Of a DNA stretch of 64,000 bases, positions 14,506 to 29,167 are shown piece after piece (positions within the stretch are counted from its first letter, which is position 1; each line of letters begins with the position of its first letter). Under the pieces are notes generated by a model. That model did not search any database, was not told where the DNA came from, and worked only from the letters and a program-made list of their open reading frames with translations. The position numbers and the translations under genes were made by a program. Source of the DNA: Lethocerus indicus (Eukaryota > Arthropoda > Insecta > Hemiptera > Belostomatidae); assembly GCA_019843655.1 (NCBI GenBank), contig JACDQD010000102.1, positions 4,287,501 to 4,351,500 on the forward strand. The letters run 5' to 3'.

Positions 14506-15549
14506 CTGTCCAATGCCACCTTACTAAGAAATCGGATTATTTTATAAGTGCGCATTCTTCCCAACATTATTTCCAGTCTACCCTTGTAAATGCCAAACCA
14601 TCTACTTAGTTTCTTGAGGACACATCAATAGTAACTTCTTATCATGTACCGAGTATTAGTAAATTAATAATACATGAGACTCAGATCTTACAGCGATATT
14701 GATACAATTGTTACTGAATTGTAACAGTGCTAATAGGATGGTTCACCGACACCGGCATTCCTACCTTACTATATCCGAAATGTCGAAATGGGGCTGGGAC
14801 AGTTTAAGACCAAACAGACGAGTGGAGAAATAAAAAAGCATCTGTGATAATATGAATGACTTAAACTAAACAATAGACTGAATCCTAAACATTAATAAGA
14901 TTCTACCAAAAATAATTTCTATTTGTTTCCACAATTTCTTGTACGCTGTAAAAGAGAAACTTACGTGTCGAGAAAATTTTTACGGCAGCTAACCAGAATT
15001 TAAAAGCTGATTGAAGGAAATGTTCCTCTTGTCAGTCCTGGTGCTCAAAATGTATACACCCCACTTAAAACCGGTTTGACCGGGGCAATATGAACGTTAA
15101 GGCATTCGGCGCAACGATTTAACTACCTTCCATTTTTAGTTTTGTTTGTCATTTCGGAGAAGACCTTTTCTATATCGAAAAAAAATCGTTTCATTCCCTC
15201 TCGTTTCCAAAAAGAAATGGAGTAGAACGGCCGGTTAGAATTCCTCCAAAATGCACTGAATGTTAGTAATGCTCCTCTAACCAAGTATTCATGTCACACA
15301 CCATTTGGAATCTCAAATCACCTAGAGCCATGTTTACCTTCAGTTTAGTCTGAACTGATAAAGGTTCACAAGCTCACTTTCGATTCGCCAAATTCTAGCT
15401 GGACAAATTTTTGCAGCATTAAAAATACTAAATCAAACTTTAAATACAACTAAAAACACGCATATTTTACGGTTGGTATTAAAAATTGTTGTTACATAAT
15501 TAGGAGTTGGGGTATCCGGCTCAGTGGGGGGTTCTCCGGCCGGTCGCAA

Positions 15550-15620
15550 TGATTGATGGGATGATCCTCTCTCCATCACCGGGGAGGATTGATGATTGAT
15601 GCATTGTCGCGCATTGATGA
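15550..15620 (+). promoter_or_regulatory. Exd/Hox-type composite site cluster
   Basis: TGATTGATGG at 15550-15559 and TGATTGATGC at 15593-15602 match the bipartite PBX/Extradenticle-Hox consensus TGATTGAT. A further ATTGATG follows near 15611. A TGACCTTTAC receptor-type half site follows at about 15659. In flies svp expression in the heart depends on Hox genes, which makes such sites plausible here. No experiment or alignment supports it yet. Confidence 0.4.
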
Positions 15621-17676
15621 GATGGCGACGACGACTATAAAGGTGTTTAACTTATGTTTGACCTTTACAATAGTGCTTCATTATCCGCCCCACCACAATG
15701 CTAATAGCACCTCCACCTTTAACACTGGCCACACAACAATCTCCTTTACGGAATGCAATCCCCACGACTTTGTCACTCTATTTTCAGGCCGAAAATTATG
15801 TTTAGTATCTCCGTTTATGGGAATTAGTTTGGTTTTTGGTTCTATTTGTTATGTTCTGCAATATGAATTTATGTTAATTCCTGAAAGAAAAGGAATTATC
15901 ACCTCTCTTTGGTTAACATATTTAATTTAATTTAAGTTATTTAATTGCTAGGTATGTTAGATTAGTGGTATTTTAATTATTGAAATGATTGTGCACCAAC
16001 TTTAAAAGACGCATTTACATCACATCCTGTTCTATCCCACCGTAGAGGTCTCTGGATTGCACCCACGCTTTGCCTCCTATAAATCCTTTTTTTATGCACT
16101 TCTTTAATTGCCCGAAAAATATTTGGCATATTCGGAATCTGATATATTCGTGAACATAGACAAAGAATTTCACCTGTTTTGCTTAATTAAAACTGGATAA
16201 TTAATTACTGAATTTCATTCGAAACATTTAACACAGGTTCATGGATGTTGACAATTTAATGTTGTATGCGTAATTTATATATGTATATATATACAAAAAA
16301 TTGTATATGTATGTATGTTAAATGTTTAATATTCAGTACTGCGGCCTTATTATCCATTCAAATCTGGTGTGAGCCCAACTTCGGGATCCAGCTTGATTCC
16401 TGGTAACGCCTGTTAAAATTCAGTCCGTTCTCTTAAATTGTACGATAATGACCGAAAACGTTCCGACTGTGATATTTTGGAATTAGAGCTGATATATAGG
16501 ACGACCGACAGAACGCATTCCCAGACGTCGATGTGCTGGGGGGGATCCACATCACGTACGAGGAAGACGTTCATCGGAACGTTAGAAATCCGGTCCGAAA
16601 TAATTATTAGAGTTCTATCATAGTTCTTTCGATCTTTGCTTCCTATTGCTGGACGCAGATATACCCTGGAATCTAGGCGAGATGGTCCACTCTGCGGGAC
16701 ATTTCCACGCGCAGTCCTTTCATCCGAGTCGACCAGGTGGGTGTGCACGCGAGATCGCGTATTCCTTTCTCTTGTCGGAGAAGAGAAAGCAGTCGAACTG
16801 GCACATAAAACAAGCTAATCCGAGACGCATAATGCGATGATCCCGTCTCAAGAATGTGGCCAATAAGGAAAACACCTTCTACAACGTACCCACTTATATA
16901 GGAAAAGTTTTAGACGACAAGAATTATTAAAACGACCTCCGTACAAATTTAATTTGAGTCAGATCTTATCATCGATATTTCCCGATTTAATCTATGGAGG
17001 ACTGAAAAGAAAAATATAAAAACGTTAATTACATTAAGAGTAAAAGTGTAAAGGTATGGGAAGAGTTATAAATGGTATTATGTAATTTTTTACAATACTA
17101 CAGGCATACTATGCAATATACTTTTAGGACAGAGGAACGAAAAAAAATTCGATCTCAGAGGCCGATTGCTAGGATTTAGTGTTGGTTGTTACGGGTTGAA
17201 TGTGGAACCGGCTGGAGGTTTGCGTTTCTATGGCTAATCCTAGCGGTTTGACCCTGAGTATCGCCCGGAGGACCGTTATCCTTCTCTCATTGTAGGCGCT
17301 CGCAGCTTCACCACCGACGCCTCTTAGTCACGACCCAGTTCGGCGCTGTCTTCGGCAACAAATACACGGCTCCCGGCAAGGTCGGCCCTACATGAATACC
17401 GACCGCTCTAGGCCTATAACTAACCTTCGGAGAAAATCGAAACCGCTCTGTCGAAAAGATTTATCGCTACATTACGAGCGGAGCTGACTCATCTCCCTGT
17501 GGGCCTTGGCAGTGATCTGTCATCCAGGAGTCAAGGGTCAAAATTGTCGTTTTCATTGCTTGCAATTTCTGGTAAAAGTTCAAATCATAAACCCGCCGTT
17601 TTCATAAAATAGAAATAGAATCTCGTCGCAGATTGCGTATTCCCGTCTCCTGCCAATTTCCCGAGCACCCGGCGGC

Positions 17677-17689
17677 TGACCTTTGCCTA
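17677..17689 (-). promoter_or_regulatory. DR1-like COUP-TF/HNF4 site
   Basis: TGACCTTTGCCTA on the plus strand reads TAGGCAAAGGTCA on the minus strand: two AGGTCA-type half sites spaced by one base. It is close to the well-known TGACCTTTGCCC form bound by COUP-TF and HNF4. It lies 1.1 kb upstream of the hinge exon of a COUP-TF gene, so autoregulation is possible but unproven. Confidence 0.4.
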
Positions 17690-18820
17690 CGACCTGGCAT
17701 TCATTCCCCGGTACTGTGTGTTCCTCGTTAAATTGAGTTTTTCAAGTGCCGGGTTGATCATAATAAAATCCATTGCCATTCATTCAGCTTTATCTCCTCG
17801 GTACGGAAAATGTCGTCGCTTGAATCCTCTCCGGATATCAATTACTGCATCGGCAATTACTTACAAATAAGTTCTAGTGGAACCAATTTCTTAATTCTAA
17901 TTAGCGTACCGGAGTTTACGAGCTCCTATCCTTTAATCAGTTGAAAATTTGAAATTAGGTCTGGCAACAGGACGATGCTTAAACTATTTAGCAATGCCGG
18001 GAACCTACTCGTCTGGAACTTCGGAATTGACGGACCTACTCTCACTATATATGGATACCTCGTAACACTGTATTTGAGAGCATCATTTTATTTTAGAAAC
18101 AAAGATTTAATGACACGGTACACGGGACTGTAGTATTCATGAATATAAGAAAGTTGTAACAACAATTAATTTCGTTAAGAGTTACTTTCGAAATTATTAT
18201 ATATCAACCAAAAGCTATATGTGCGTTTTTCCGGTTTCTACCCTATATTAATGTTATGAAAATCCACAAACCCATTTATCCCTTGTCACTAATATTATAA
18301 AGATTTCTGATTCCTCCTCACACAATGAATATGCAATTCGTACCAGATGCGGTTCAGCAACACGATCGGTCTGTGATGTAATTATTGCCGAGGGAAGAAA
18401 TCATTGAGCGGCATTATTGACTGTACCTAACCGCAAATAGTGTAGAGAATAATGAAGCTGGTTGGTTCGCTTCTTCTGCAATGCCGCCGCTCGTATATCT
18501 GGCTTATTAAAGAAACATCAGAAATTCAATTACACTCCAATACCTGTACCCAGTTACGGTATCTACCGGATAGTAGTGGGGTATTCAACTTTTCTTTTCG
18601 TTTGAACCGATTTCAATGTCTTAAGTATTGAAATCGCCTACGATTTTTTTCCTGTATCTACCTGTTATAATATATCTGGCTGATATTACTACAATTCCCA
18701 TCGTAATCTTCATAGCATATTTTTATTGATTGAAGCTCAACCAACTCCCGAAAAATGTATAGAATATTTTTAAATTATTAGGAGGTAATATAGAAAATTA
18801 TAATGTCGAATATTTTGCAG

Positions 18821-19149
18821 CGGTGCAGAGAGGGCGGGTTCCTCCGACCCAGCCGCCAGGGATCCCAGGGCAGTTCGCCCTTGCCAACGGTGAAGGAGGA
18901 GCGATGACTGCAGCAGCGGCAGCCGCAGCAGCTGCCGCAGCCGCAGCGGGCTTCAACGGCCACTCCTACCTTTCATCGTACATCTCGCTGCTCCTCAGGG
19001 CCGAACCATACCCGACATCGAGGTACGGCGGCCAGTGCATGCAGCCAAACAACATAATGGGCATCGACAATATCTGCGAGCTCGCCGCCAGGCTACTCTT
19101 CTCTGCTGTCGAGTGGGCCAGGAACATACCCTTCTTCCCAGACCTCCAG
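18821..19149 (+). CDS. svp: svp/COUP-TF exon: hinge and start of ligand-binding domain
   Basis: The acceptor TATTTTGCAG ends at 18820. The first two bases complete an alanine codon, giving [16 protein letters not shown], the usual sequence after the COUP-TF DNA-binding domain. The hinge reads [12 protein letters not shown] and then holds a run of 13 alanines (18910-18948) before [20 protein letters not shown], the conserved start of the ligand-binding domain. The exon continues with [20 protein letters not shown] and [19 protein letters not shown] (helix 3 and the start of the nuclear receptor signature). The donor CAG|GTATAC follows 19149 with no split codon. The alanine tract uses mixed GCN codons and is not part of the conserved family core. 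Read-through of the donor would add ten residues before a stop. Confidence 0.98.
18910..18948 (+). repeat. svp: Polyalanine tract in the svp hinge
   Basis: Thirteen consecutive alanine codons (GCA, GCG, GCC and GCT mixed) lie between the hinge and ligand-binding domain. Mixed codons argue that the amino acid run is maintained or old rather than a fresh triplet expansion. Vertebrate COUP-TFs have a short link here. Confidence 0.9.
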
Positions 19150-20591
<1,442 letters not shown>

Positions 20592-21866
20592 TAGTGTCCT
20601 CCTTACAGTACTTTTTCGATTGCTTATTTCAGGATTTTGTATGGTCTTTGTAATACTTTCCGAATATAATTTTTCAATATTTGATCATTATGATGTAAGG
20701 TCATCCGAATATCTTCTAACAATTTAGCATGATCTGGCCGGGACTTACACATATTTTTCGTTTGTGGTTTATTGCATCCTTTAAATTCTGTATCAGGCTA
20801 GATGATAGTGGACGAAAACAGATTATTGAAGATCCGCGCTGTTAACAGATACCCTAAATTCGTTCCTTTTTTATTTATAATATTAAACATTTTGGAGCGA
20901 ATAAAATTGTAATCTTCCGTCATAACGGACGCGTGTGAGATGTCATCGGGGTTGACCACGGTCCACCACGATCCACGTCATAAAGCGACAGCAGTCACAA
21001 TGAGCGGTCGGCCTCACTCTATCTACGGACGCGACCACCACCGGACAGCTTCACACTCGAGACCCGATAAACGCTCCCATTGTGATTTTAATTAAGATTC
21101 CTATCGTATTTAACCCTCCACCCCGTCAACTGTCCGCACCTTAATAATAATAACAATCACGTTCCGTTATACGATGCAAGGGGCCGTACAATAGTAGACA
21201 TGTCCATAATCAGTACGTCCGATGTTAATATGAACATTAATATTATATCAAGTGTACCGCTCTTTGGCCAGTATCTTTATCAAGCCATGAAATGATAATT
21301 TTGAACAACTAAATAAAAAGGGTATTTAGAAATATCTTCTCTGTTAAGTCGGGAAAAGGTTGTTTGTCAGCAGCGTGAATGATGAAATTACCATTACGGG
21401 TCATGTTGTAGACATTTTTCATAATCCATTAGAAATTCGTAAATTCGTTAGAAATATTTTTTCAAAAAGGAAGAGAAATTCCATTTTTTAATATTCAGCT
21501 TTCGTTAAAAATATTTTTGCAATATATACCGGCATGTCTAATGGGACCAGAATGGGCTGTATCAAAAACGGTCTGTAATCGAACGGTTCGATAGATACAA
21601 ACTACCGAGTAACTGTTGCCCTTTGAAAGGAACACCGTGTCGTAACACCCGGGAGAGAATATATCACGAGAGTAGGAATGGTAGTGAGTGGTAGCGGAGA
21701 CGCCGGGGGTCAGCCGGGGTGCAGCGCCTCGGGGGGGGCCGGTGGCGCAACTCGGCGGCCCCACCCCCGCAACGGGAGCCCCCAATATTTAAGCTCGTTG
21801 AGGGGGGGGCTAGGTTAAGGATTTTATGTCGAATCGAAACACAGGGGTCACGCGCTTCTGTGCCGG

Positions 21867-21874
21867 TGACGTCA
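21867..21874. promoter_or_regulatory. Perfect CRE palindrome TGACGTCA
   Basis: This is the canonical CREB/ATF site inside a CpG-rich island 1.3 kb after the third exon seen here. The island also contains G and C runs of up to eight. It could mark an internal enhancer or promoter; only the motif is visible. Confidence 0.3.
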
Positions 21875-22299
21875 GTCGGCAGGGCCCCCCCCGTTGAGCA
21901 ACTCCACACTCATATTCTATCTCTCAATTCGCCCGGGGGCCCCCCTCCCACCATATCTGTAACGCTCGTATTTTATATCGAAAGATCTCGACTCCCCCGC
22001 CCTACACACGTGAGCCGCCCTCCCTTCCCCCCGACAAATATCTGGGTCAATGCTAAAACTAACTCCCCCCTCTTCCTAAAGCCTTACCGGTGTCGCTGTA
22101 GAGAAACGTCAAAGCCCATTGTGTTCGAATAGTGGTTTCGAAAATTTGCTTTTATTACTGTCTCTCGACACTGGCAAATGATTCAGCAGTGAATGTCGGA
22201 CCGCAGATGGTCATTCGGTTTAATTATGGTCAAATTATATCCCGACACGTTGGCGGCTCGTTTTGTTTCTGTTTTTGGGTCTCTCTTTTGAGTGGAAGA

Positions 22300-22301
<2 letters not shown>

Positions 22302-22352
<51 letters not shown>
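22302..22352. repeat. (TA)n microsatellite, about 51 bp
   Basis: This is an uninterrupted alternating AT run. Open frames across it translate to Ile-Tyr repeats and are not genes. Confidence 0.95.
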
Positions 22353-22355
<3 letters not shown>

Positions 22356-25300
22356 CCAAGTGAAGCCACTTCCTCTACCATATTATTTTTGATACAAACT
22401 TTTCTTACAGTTTGCTATCTTTTTTTTATTTAGACCGGGCATCTAGCAGACGCGAGATTACTTATTTAAAACTTATATGAACTAATATCGACCTGGACGA
22501 GTACAGAAATATCCATATCGCGATTATTATTTTTTTATGAAGATATTATTAAATTATAGTCTTTGGTCAGCTCGTGCTTGCGCCAGTAACTAGAATTGTA
22601 TTCACCTTAGTGACGAACCCCGGGTCGAGTCTCAATCAGATCCGCCGCTTATAAATATTACGGTGAAAAAAATTGGCGGGGATCCTATCTGTTGTAGAGG
22701 GCCGGCCCAGAAAAATGTTGGCACCGGCGAGGCACACAAATAAAGAGGAGTTGACACCGGTTAGGTGATTTCCCCCCGGGTACTGACGCCGGCTCCATAA
22801 ATCAGTCTGATCGGTGGTCCTCTCACAAAGTGTAAACTAAAACAGTTTATACTGTTAACAAGGCTCCTCTTTTAATTCATTGTTGATGCGCCGAGTTTTC
22901 CCCGGTGACCGTCTAGTAGGCTCCTTTTTTTAACTCGAAGGAAAAAAAACACGATATATTTGTGGATTGCGGACGGAAGACAAGTTGTCGCGCTTTAGCC
23001 TATTTCCGAGCGAGATGTACCCCTCCACTACTTCATCCGTGATTTACAGGGCCGAATTGTCTTACTCTCGCTTTCCTTCTGTTATTTATGCCCCACTCTT
23101 TTGTTAGTATTTATTTTTTCGTTTTTTTATTGTTTCATCCAAGTGTAAACAGAAAATAGCCCCTCTATTCATCTAACCTCCTGCACATGTAGACTCATTA
23201 AACAAGAAACCTATTTAGCCCCTTGCGTTGACCATTTTACCTTCCTTAGGTCAACTCTCTTGGACTTCTACCAAGTTTCTCCATTACCCATCATTAAAAA
23301 TAAAATGTCAGAGTTAAAATTATTAGATTGTTCCCGAAGCTATATATATCGCCATTAATTACGCCTGTCTCAGTTCTTCGTTTACTTCCGTTTGTTAAAT
23401 TGTTTGTAGAACGCTCACTGAATCCAAGAAACACATGTGAATCGCTAACGGCACTTTGTTACCACGCCATTGCTGCCTTAATGACTATAAATTAGAAATT
23501 TTGCTACTATTACTAGGAATCTTAATGGGTAAATCCGCGAAATAGGTCATACGGTAGGGACACATAAATATGCCGACCTGGCCCCGAGGCGGGACAGAAT
23601 CGAAATTGTCTTCCCACGATTTCACCGAGCCGTGGCTTACTTGGACGTCGCGGTATTACTCTTCCAAAAAGGTATGCCTCTGTTATAACGGAGTGCGCGG
23701 TTCTTGTGATTAAGTGTGTTTACAAGCGGACATGAGTTTAAGATTGACTGTTAGCTTTCTCTTCGCGGTGGAGCTTCGTCCTGATCCGCCGCCAATTTCG
23801 ACGTACACTTCCCCGTTCTCTCACTCTCTTTCTCTTCTGTTTCACCAGCGTAACCGTAACAATGAGTAATAATAACGCAATGATGTAAAAATCAAACGCG
23901 TTTGTTATAAATAGAAATATTTTAGTGGCGTATTTAGTTTTTAAATACCACTCGGAAAATTATTCCTGTGAAGGACTGTATGCACTCACGTGTTCAGTCC
24001 CAGATTATACCCATTGGCACTTTGCCAAAATTTATTTGACTAAAGTAAATTAAATAAATGTTAAATTTATACGATTAACGACGAATTTTCACTTTTATCT
24101 CTAGTCCCTCAGACGTCTTTATTTCATGAGTTTCATTTATGCCGTTTAAATAATAATTTCAATTCTCTAATCTGAATATCGACCCCCCACAGCCGATTCA
24201 TTCTTGAACGGAAAGTAAGGCTTCAGCGACACTTAAAATCCAGCGATAGAAGGTCATAACATAAAATAACAACATAACTACATTTACTACAGTGGACATG
24301 TAGAAATCAGTCGTAATTTAAAATATTAAGAGTATTACTATTTTTGGGATATACTATCTGCGATCTCTGGTTTCAGTTCGATTCCTTAGATTTCTAAATT
24401 ATTTACTCTTGATTCTAATATGTATGCAAATAGTTTAGAGTGTCAAATGTACGCACATTGAACAGTCTCTTTCCTTCGTAACTATACTTCGACGATTCGA
24501 AAAAAGTGAAAACGAGCTTCGCTGTACAAATCAGCATTCGGCCTGCTGTAAAACTCGCGCGTAGTATACGTGTTGTAAATAGTTTGACCGTAGATGAGAG
24601 GGGAAGGGCTGTAAAACCGGCGGACGGTTTTTTGCCTGCTCGTAAATACTCAGTCTTATTGAGCTCTCCTCGTCCCGATGTTCCGAACCAACCCTGGAAG
24701 CCGTTCCAGGGGGGCTACACGCCCACATCTGAATTTCTGCATTTGCGCAACCTCCCCTCTAATGGGTTCGCCAGCCTTCAATTAATGTCCCGTTCACTTT
24801 TACCCCCCTCCCACCTAATTATATCGTATTTATTAGTAACTCTTCTACACGGGAGAAACTCGTTTGTTCCAGACCGGCCCCGGCCGGCGATCGCTTATAC
24901 GGCCCGAGGGAATTTAAATTCGAGTCGCTGTCGAAATTTCTATCGGCTGAGATTTTTGAACGGGCTAGTCACCAAATGCCGACTGCATCGTTAAGAGAAA
25001 TCGGATCCTTACAAAACATTTAAATATTTTCCCCGCACTATTATTACTTCATTACTTATCATTTAGCATAAGATAAGAAAATTATTAGAGTAATTAGAAC
25101 ATTGAGAGATTATTACATCTGATACAGCCTGTCTAGGTTATGCTATTAAACCCCATAACCAAACGATTGTTAACATGATACAATGGCACACAGCTACAAC
25201 ATTGCACAAAGTTTAATGAACACCCTAAAATACAAGTAAATAAGTGGAAGTTGTGCACAGCCTGTGACTACGATATGACTGATAGCCATCGCTAAGAAGC

Positions 25301-28300
25301 CGATACTGCCCGCGGGAAATATACCACCAAAGAATCAAGGATGAAACAAAATAAAATCATTTATGTAAAATCGTTATCGATATTGCAAGCCATATTAACT
25401 TGAAGGAACCAATTCAATGAAGGAAACTTCAGTATGTCTGGGGGTTTAATATCCCCGTTCGTACTGCGAGGGTTCCCCGTGTTTCCTGTCTCTGGTGGTT
25501 CTGGCACTGCCAGTGGACGTCCGACAATTACATAGCTCGGTTGGCGGAGGGGTGTGAAGACGTTGTGGCTGGCGGCCAAGGGGGGCGTCTCCTCGGGCCC
25601 ACAAATCTTGTCGCTGCTCACTCACTCACACGCCCCATTGTGTTTTATTTACGTATAATATACTGAGCCCGGGGCCCAGCCACCGGTCACACTTCAACGG
25701 CTCTCACTAGCCTCTTCAAACAGCTGTTTCTCCTCCGCCGCATTATTCAAACCGCGACAGTAAATATTGACGGCCCCCGTCCGCCTATATTTTAAAGACG
25801 ATTTTTTTTCTTTTTTATTATTATTCTAATTAATACGGCGCCATTAAGTCCGACACGATGTTTTTCGAGACCTAATTTGTACCCTACAACTTATTATTGC
25901 TTCGGTTTGACGTTCCCCGAACATGAAGCCGCTAGGCGAATTTTAATAGGCCATTAACGATACCACTACTTTCGTATTTAAGTATTTTATTTTCTTATTA
26001 TTCCCGATTGCAAACGTCGATAAAAGGTTCAGAAATATTATAAGAGTGGCCCTTCCGTGTTTCCAATGTAAAACACTACACTTCTACACTCTCGGTGCTT
26101 CTACACGTGTTCGACTGCTTCTAACCGATAAGGACAAATAATCGGGAGTTACTGTCCTTTGTCCGCGAGCGCCAGACGCCACGAGGAGTGAGGAGGGGGT
26201 ATCATCATACGGGTATTTCGGAAAAAGTGGTTTGGCTCGCCGTCGCGGCGCCGTCTCACCTATTACGGCCGGTAGTTTTCACACCGGCGGGTTTTTTTTC
26301 CCCGGCGGCGACCGAGTTAAAGCCGTTTTCAAATTGGGCGCTTCGAGGAGCGTGACCGGCGCTAGGGATCGGGGGCGTCTAGACTGGAATATGAGTGGGT
26401 GGGGGGGCTGAGGTTCATTCGCGCCGATATGTCTGTCGCCTGGCTCTCGCACTGGCCCGACCTCATGGGGAAATTTCAATAGTTGCGGAGGAAAGGAGAT
26501 GATCACGGGACCAATTCCGCCGAAGGACGGCGCCTGGCCGGCCCGCACGCCGACTCTCGCACCCGACACGTGTACACAATGCTAACTGTCTTCATAGTCA
26601 TTATCCCCTCGACACTTAAAATGAGATTGCGACATATCCGTCTAGCCTATGCTCTGTTTATTGTTGTCCAGTACCCAACTGGGTGACTGCCACGTCTGTA
26701 CCTATTAACTGTGAATATCCAGTATACTAAACGAGGCTCCAATTCTCGAAATTTTCAGTTTAGAATTGTCAGTAGTAACCCGTTTATCATAAGGATTCCC
26801 TCGATTTGGATTTGATTTTTTTGTTTCGAGGTACAAATCATGCTACAATATGGTACTATAAAACCGTTTGGCTACTCTCAGTATGTATACGTGTATATTT
26901 TGACTGGGAGAAGTAATTCTCAAGGATTGAACTATCCAACTGAATTCTATGGAAGGTTCTACGACTATTTCAGTTCCTCTCACAATCCTTTTATATTTCT
27001 TGAAGAATATACGTGTCTACAATATTAAATATAATTAAAAACAACACAGTGACCAGATGTAGAAGCTTGCGACTTTCCTAATATGCACTCCTTTGTACTT
27101 CTTATAAGGTAAAAATTCGCTTACCAACTTGCCGATGCTAATTTAACGTATGTTTATTAATAAATACAACTACATTTAATACAACAACAATAACAAATGT
27201 CGGAAAACAACTCATGAATGATATATCGGGGCCAGTAGAAATATATACAGATGGTTTAACTTAAACGACCCATCTACTTTTTTGGTACTCGTACAACACA
27301 CACCATTCCCCGTGGTCTTTGTTACTAATAAATTATTAATGAAATGCCCTTTCTGGTAGCCGACTATAGATGAGATCCATTAATTTAAGTAGAATTTATA
27401 ATTTATAGATAGTTAAATTGGAAACGACAAATACCTCGTCCGTTTGAGAGGAGGTAATTTCACCACATCAACAAGACATTTCATTACATTAATATATCGT
27501 AGCGTTTAGATAAATTCTGTGAAATTCAGTGGGAAAGTGGTGCAGTGATGGTCCGTCAAAACTTTCGGGTTAACTCTCTCTCCTTCTCTCACTAAAACCC
27601 AGGTTTCCTATTTACGATAAACACTGAAGAAAGTTCCACATTCCGCTGAATAATCGTAGGATGATGACTGATAACTTACTAGCCTTTGCCATCTCTTTAT
27701 TAGGATATATTGAGTAGAGAGTAGAGTTCTTTTTTCTGACGCCCAAGGCGAATTGTAAAATCAGATGTGGAATTCACTTTCAAGTAGAACAAGAACATAA
27801 ATTTAAAATAATGAATCGAAACAGTACGAATCACAAAAAAATTGTTTTCAAAACGTACTGACCCCAACACTTTTTGCTTTCAAATATTCCGTGATCCGTT
27901 ACATTGATCAAACGTAGGTGGTGTTTCCGGTCAGTAGGTAAAAATAATATGGTACGCAACGGTTCTGTTCAAATTTAAAACCTAAATTTTGAAGTTGCAC
28001 AATGTTGACACTTATAATAAATCTGTGGTACTTGACGAGTGTGATTATACTTCATGAAGAGTTACAAAAATGTTCATTTTGGCAAATATAGTTATTTCAA
28101 TTATATTTAATGTTCACATAATTCCTAGCAATAAAAAAATAAATTCCTTCATTCCGACACAAGTTTCTAAATAGATTAATTTTTCGTGATCACAATATTC
28201 GATAAACCACATGATCGCACGTGAATTGCAAATAGCACTGGCTGTAGTGAGGGTTTCGGAGTTGTTTAATAGCTATATAATTATAACTCCTTATATGTAT

Positions 28301-29146
28301 TTGTTATTGGAATGAAAGTCAATTTAATCTCTTGCGGGGAAAGAACCATTATTTATCCAGTGAGCTATTCGTGCTGTGAGAAAGGTGAAAGCCGAATGAT
28401 AGGCTAGCCAGTGGAATACTGGCCGAATAACCACTCCGATACAACACAGGCGAAACGGTACGCCCACACCGCGACTCGTTTCCCATGCCTATGGCTAATT
28501 ATACTTTAGTTCATTCTTAACGGTATTTTCTACGATAGAAATAATCAATTTTAAGGGAGGGTAGCAATGCATTATAAGAAATTAAGCACAACGCCCTTAT
28601 TAAACGTCCCGCATTATTTTAATAATGCTTACTCTGCTCAACCGCGGGTTAGCATCGCAACGAAGTGGTATATGGTCTAATCGAACCATCGTTAACGGTG
28701 AGAATTTTTATTGTTGTTATCTTGCGTTTAGTTTTCGGTACACTTTAATTCGTTTGTACCACAGAAGAGTTATAACAACGTGCGCCTGTTGCCGATGGAA
28801 TATCCTTGCAACTACAGTTTTACTAGGCTAAAATCGAAATGACGTAAGTTTTGAGACAAACATTTAATAAAATATAAACTCGAAAAAGTGATAGAGTGTA
28901 ACGCCAATCGTGATACTGCAGGAGAACGTGAAAAGAAAATTCAGATATGTGGTAGTAGAAGTAAGAGTCCATTTTTACAGAATGACATTTTCTATCGTTT
29001 CGAGCCGAAAATGGCGTAGAGAACAGGACATAAAAAGCTGTCCCCGACGAGCAGAACGGCGGATCCGTTACAGTGGAATGAGACCGGGAAAAACGTTGCC
29101 GTCGTGATTTTTCAAAAAATATAATCGCTCCCGTTTTCCGCTCCGG

Positions 29147-29167
29147 CGATCGATCTTTTATCGATCG
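29147..29167. repeat. CGATCGAT inverted repeat (hairpin)
   Basis: The arms CGATCGAT and ATCGATCG are separated by a five-base loop CTTTT. The right arm with its preceding T gives TATCGAT, seven of the eight bases of the DREF element TATCGATA. Confidence 0.55.

Noticed and set aside
22132..22392. 86-codon frame with Ile-Tyr repeats
   Set aside because: Produced by the (TA)n run.
24375..24386. B-box-like GTTCGATTCC
   Set aside because: No A box at the right distance and no T-arm stem.
24506..24994. 162-codon plus-strand open frame
   Set aside because: Long for the window but with no recognisable domain, biased composition and no splice support; consistent with chance in GC-richer DNA.
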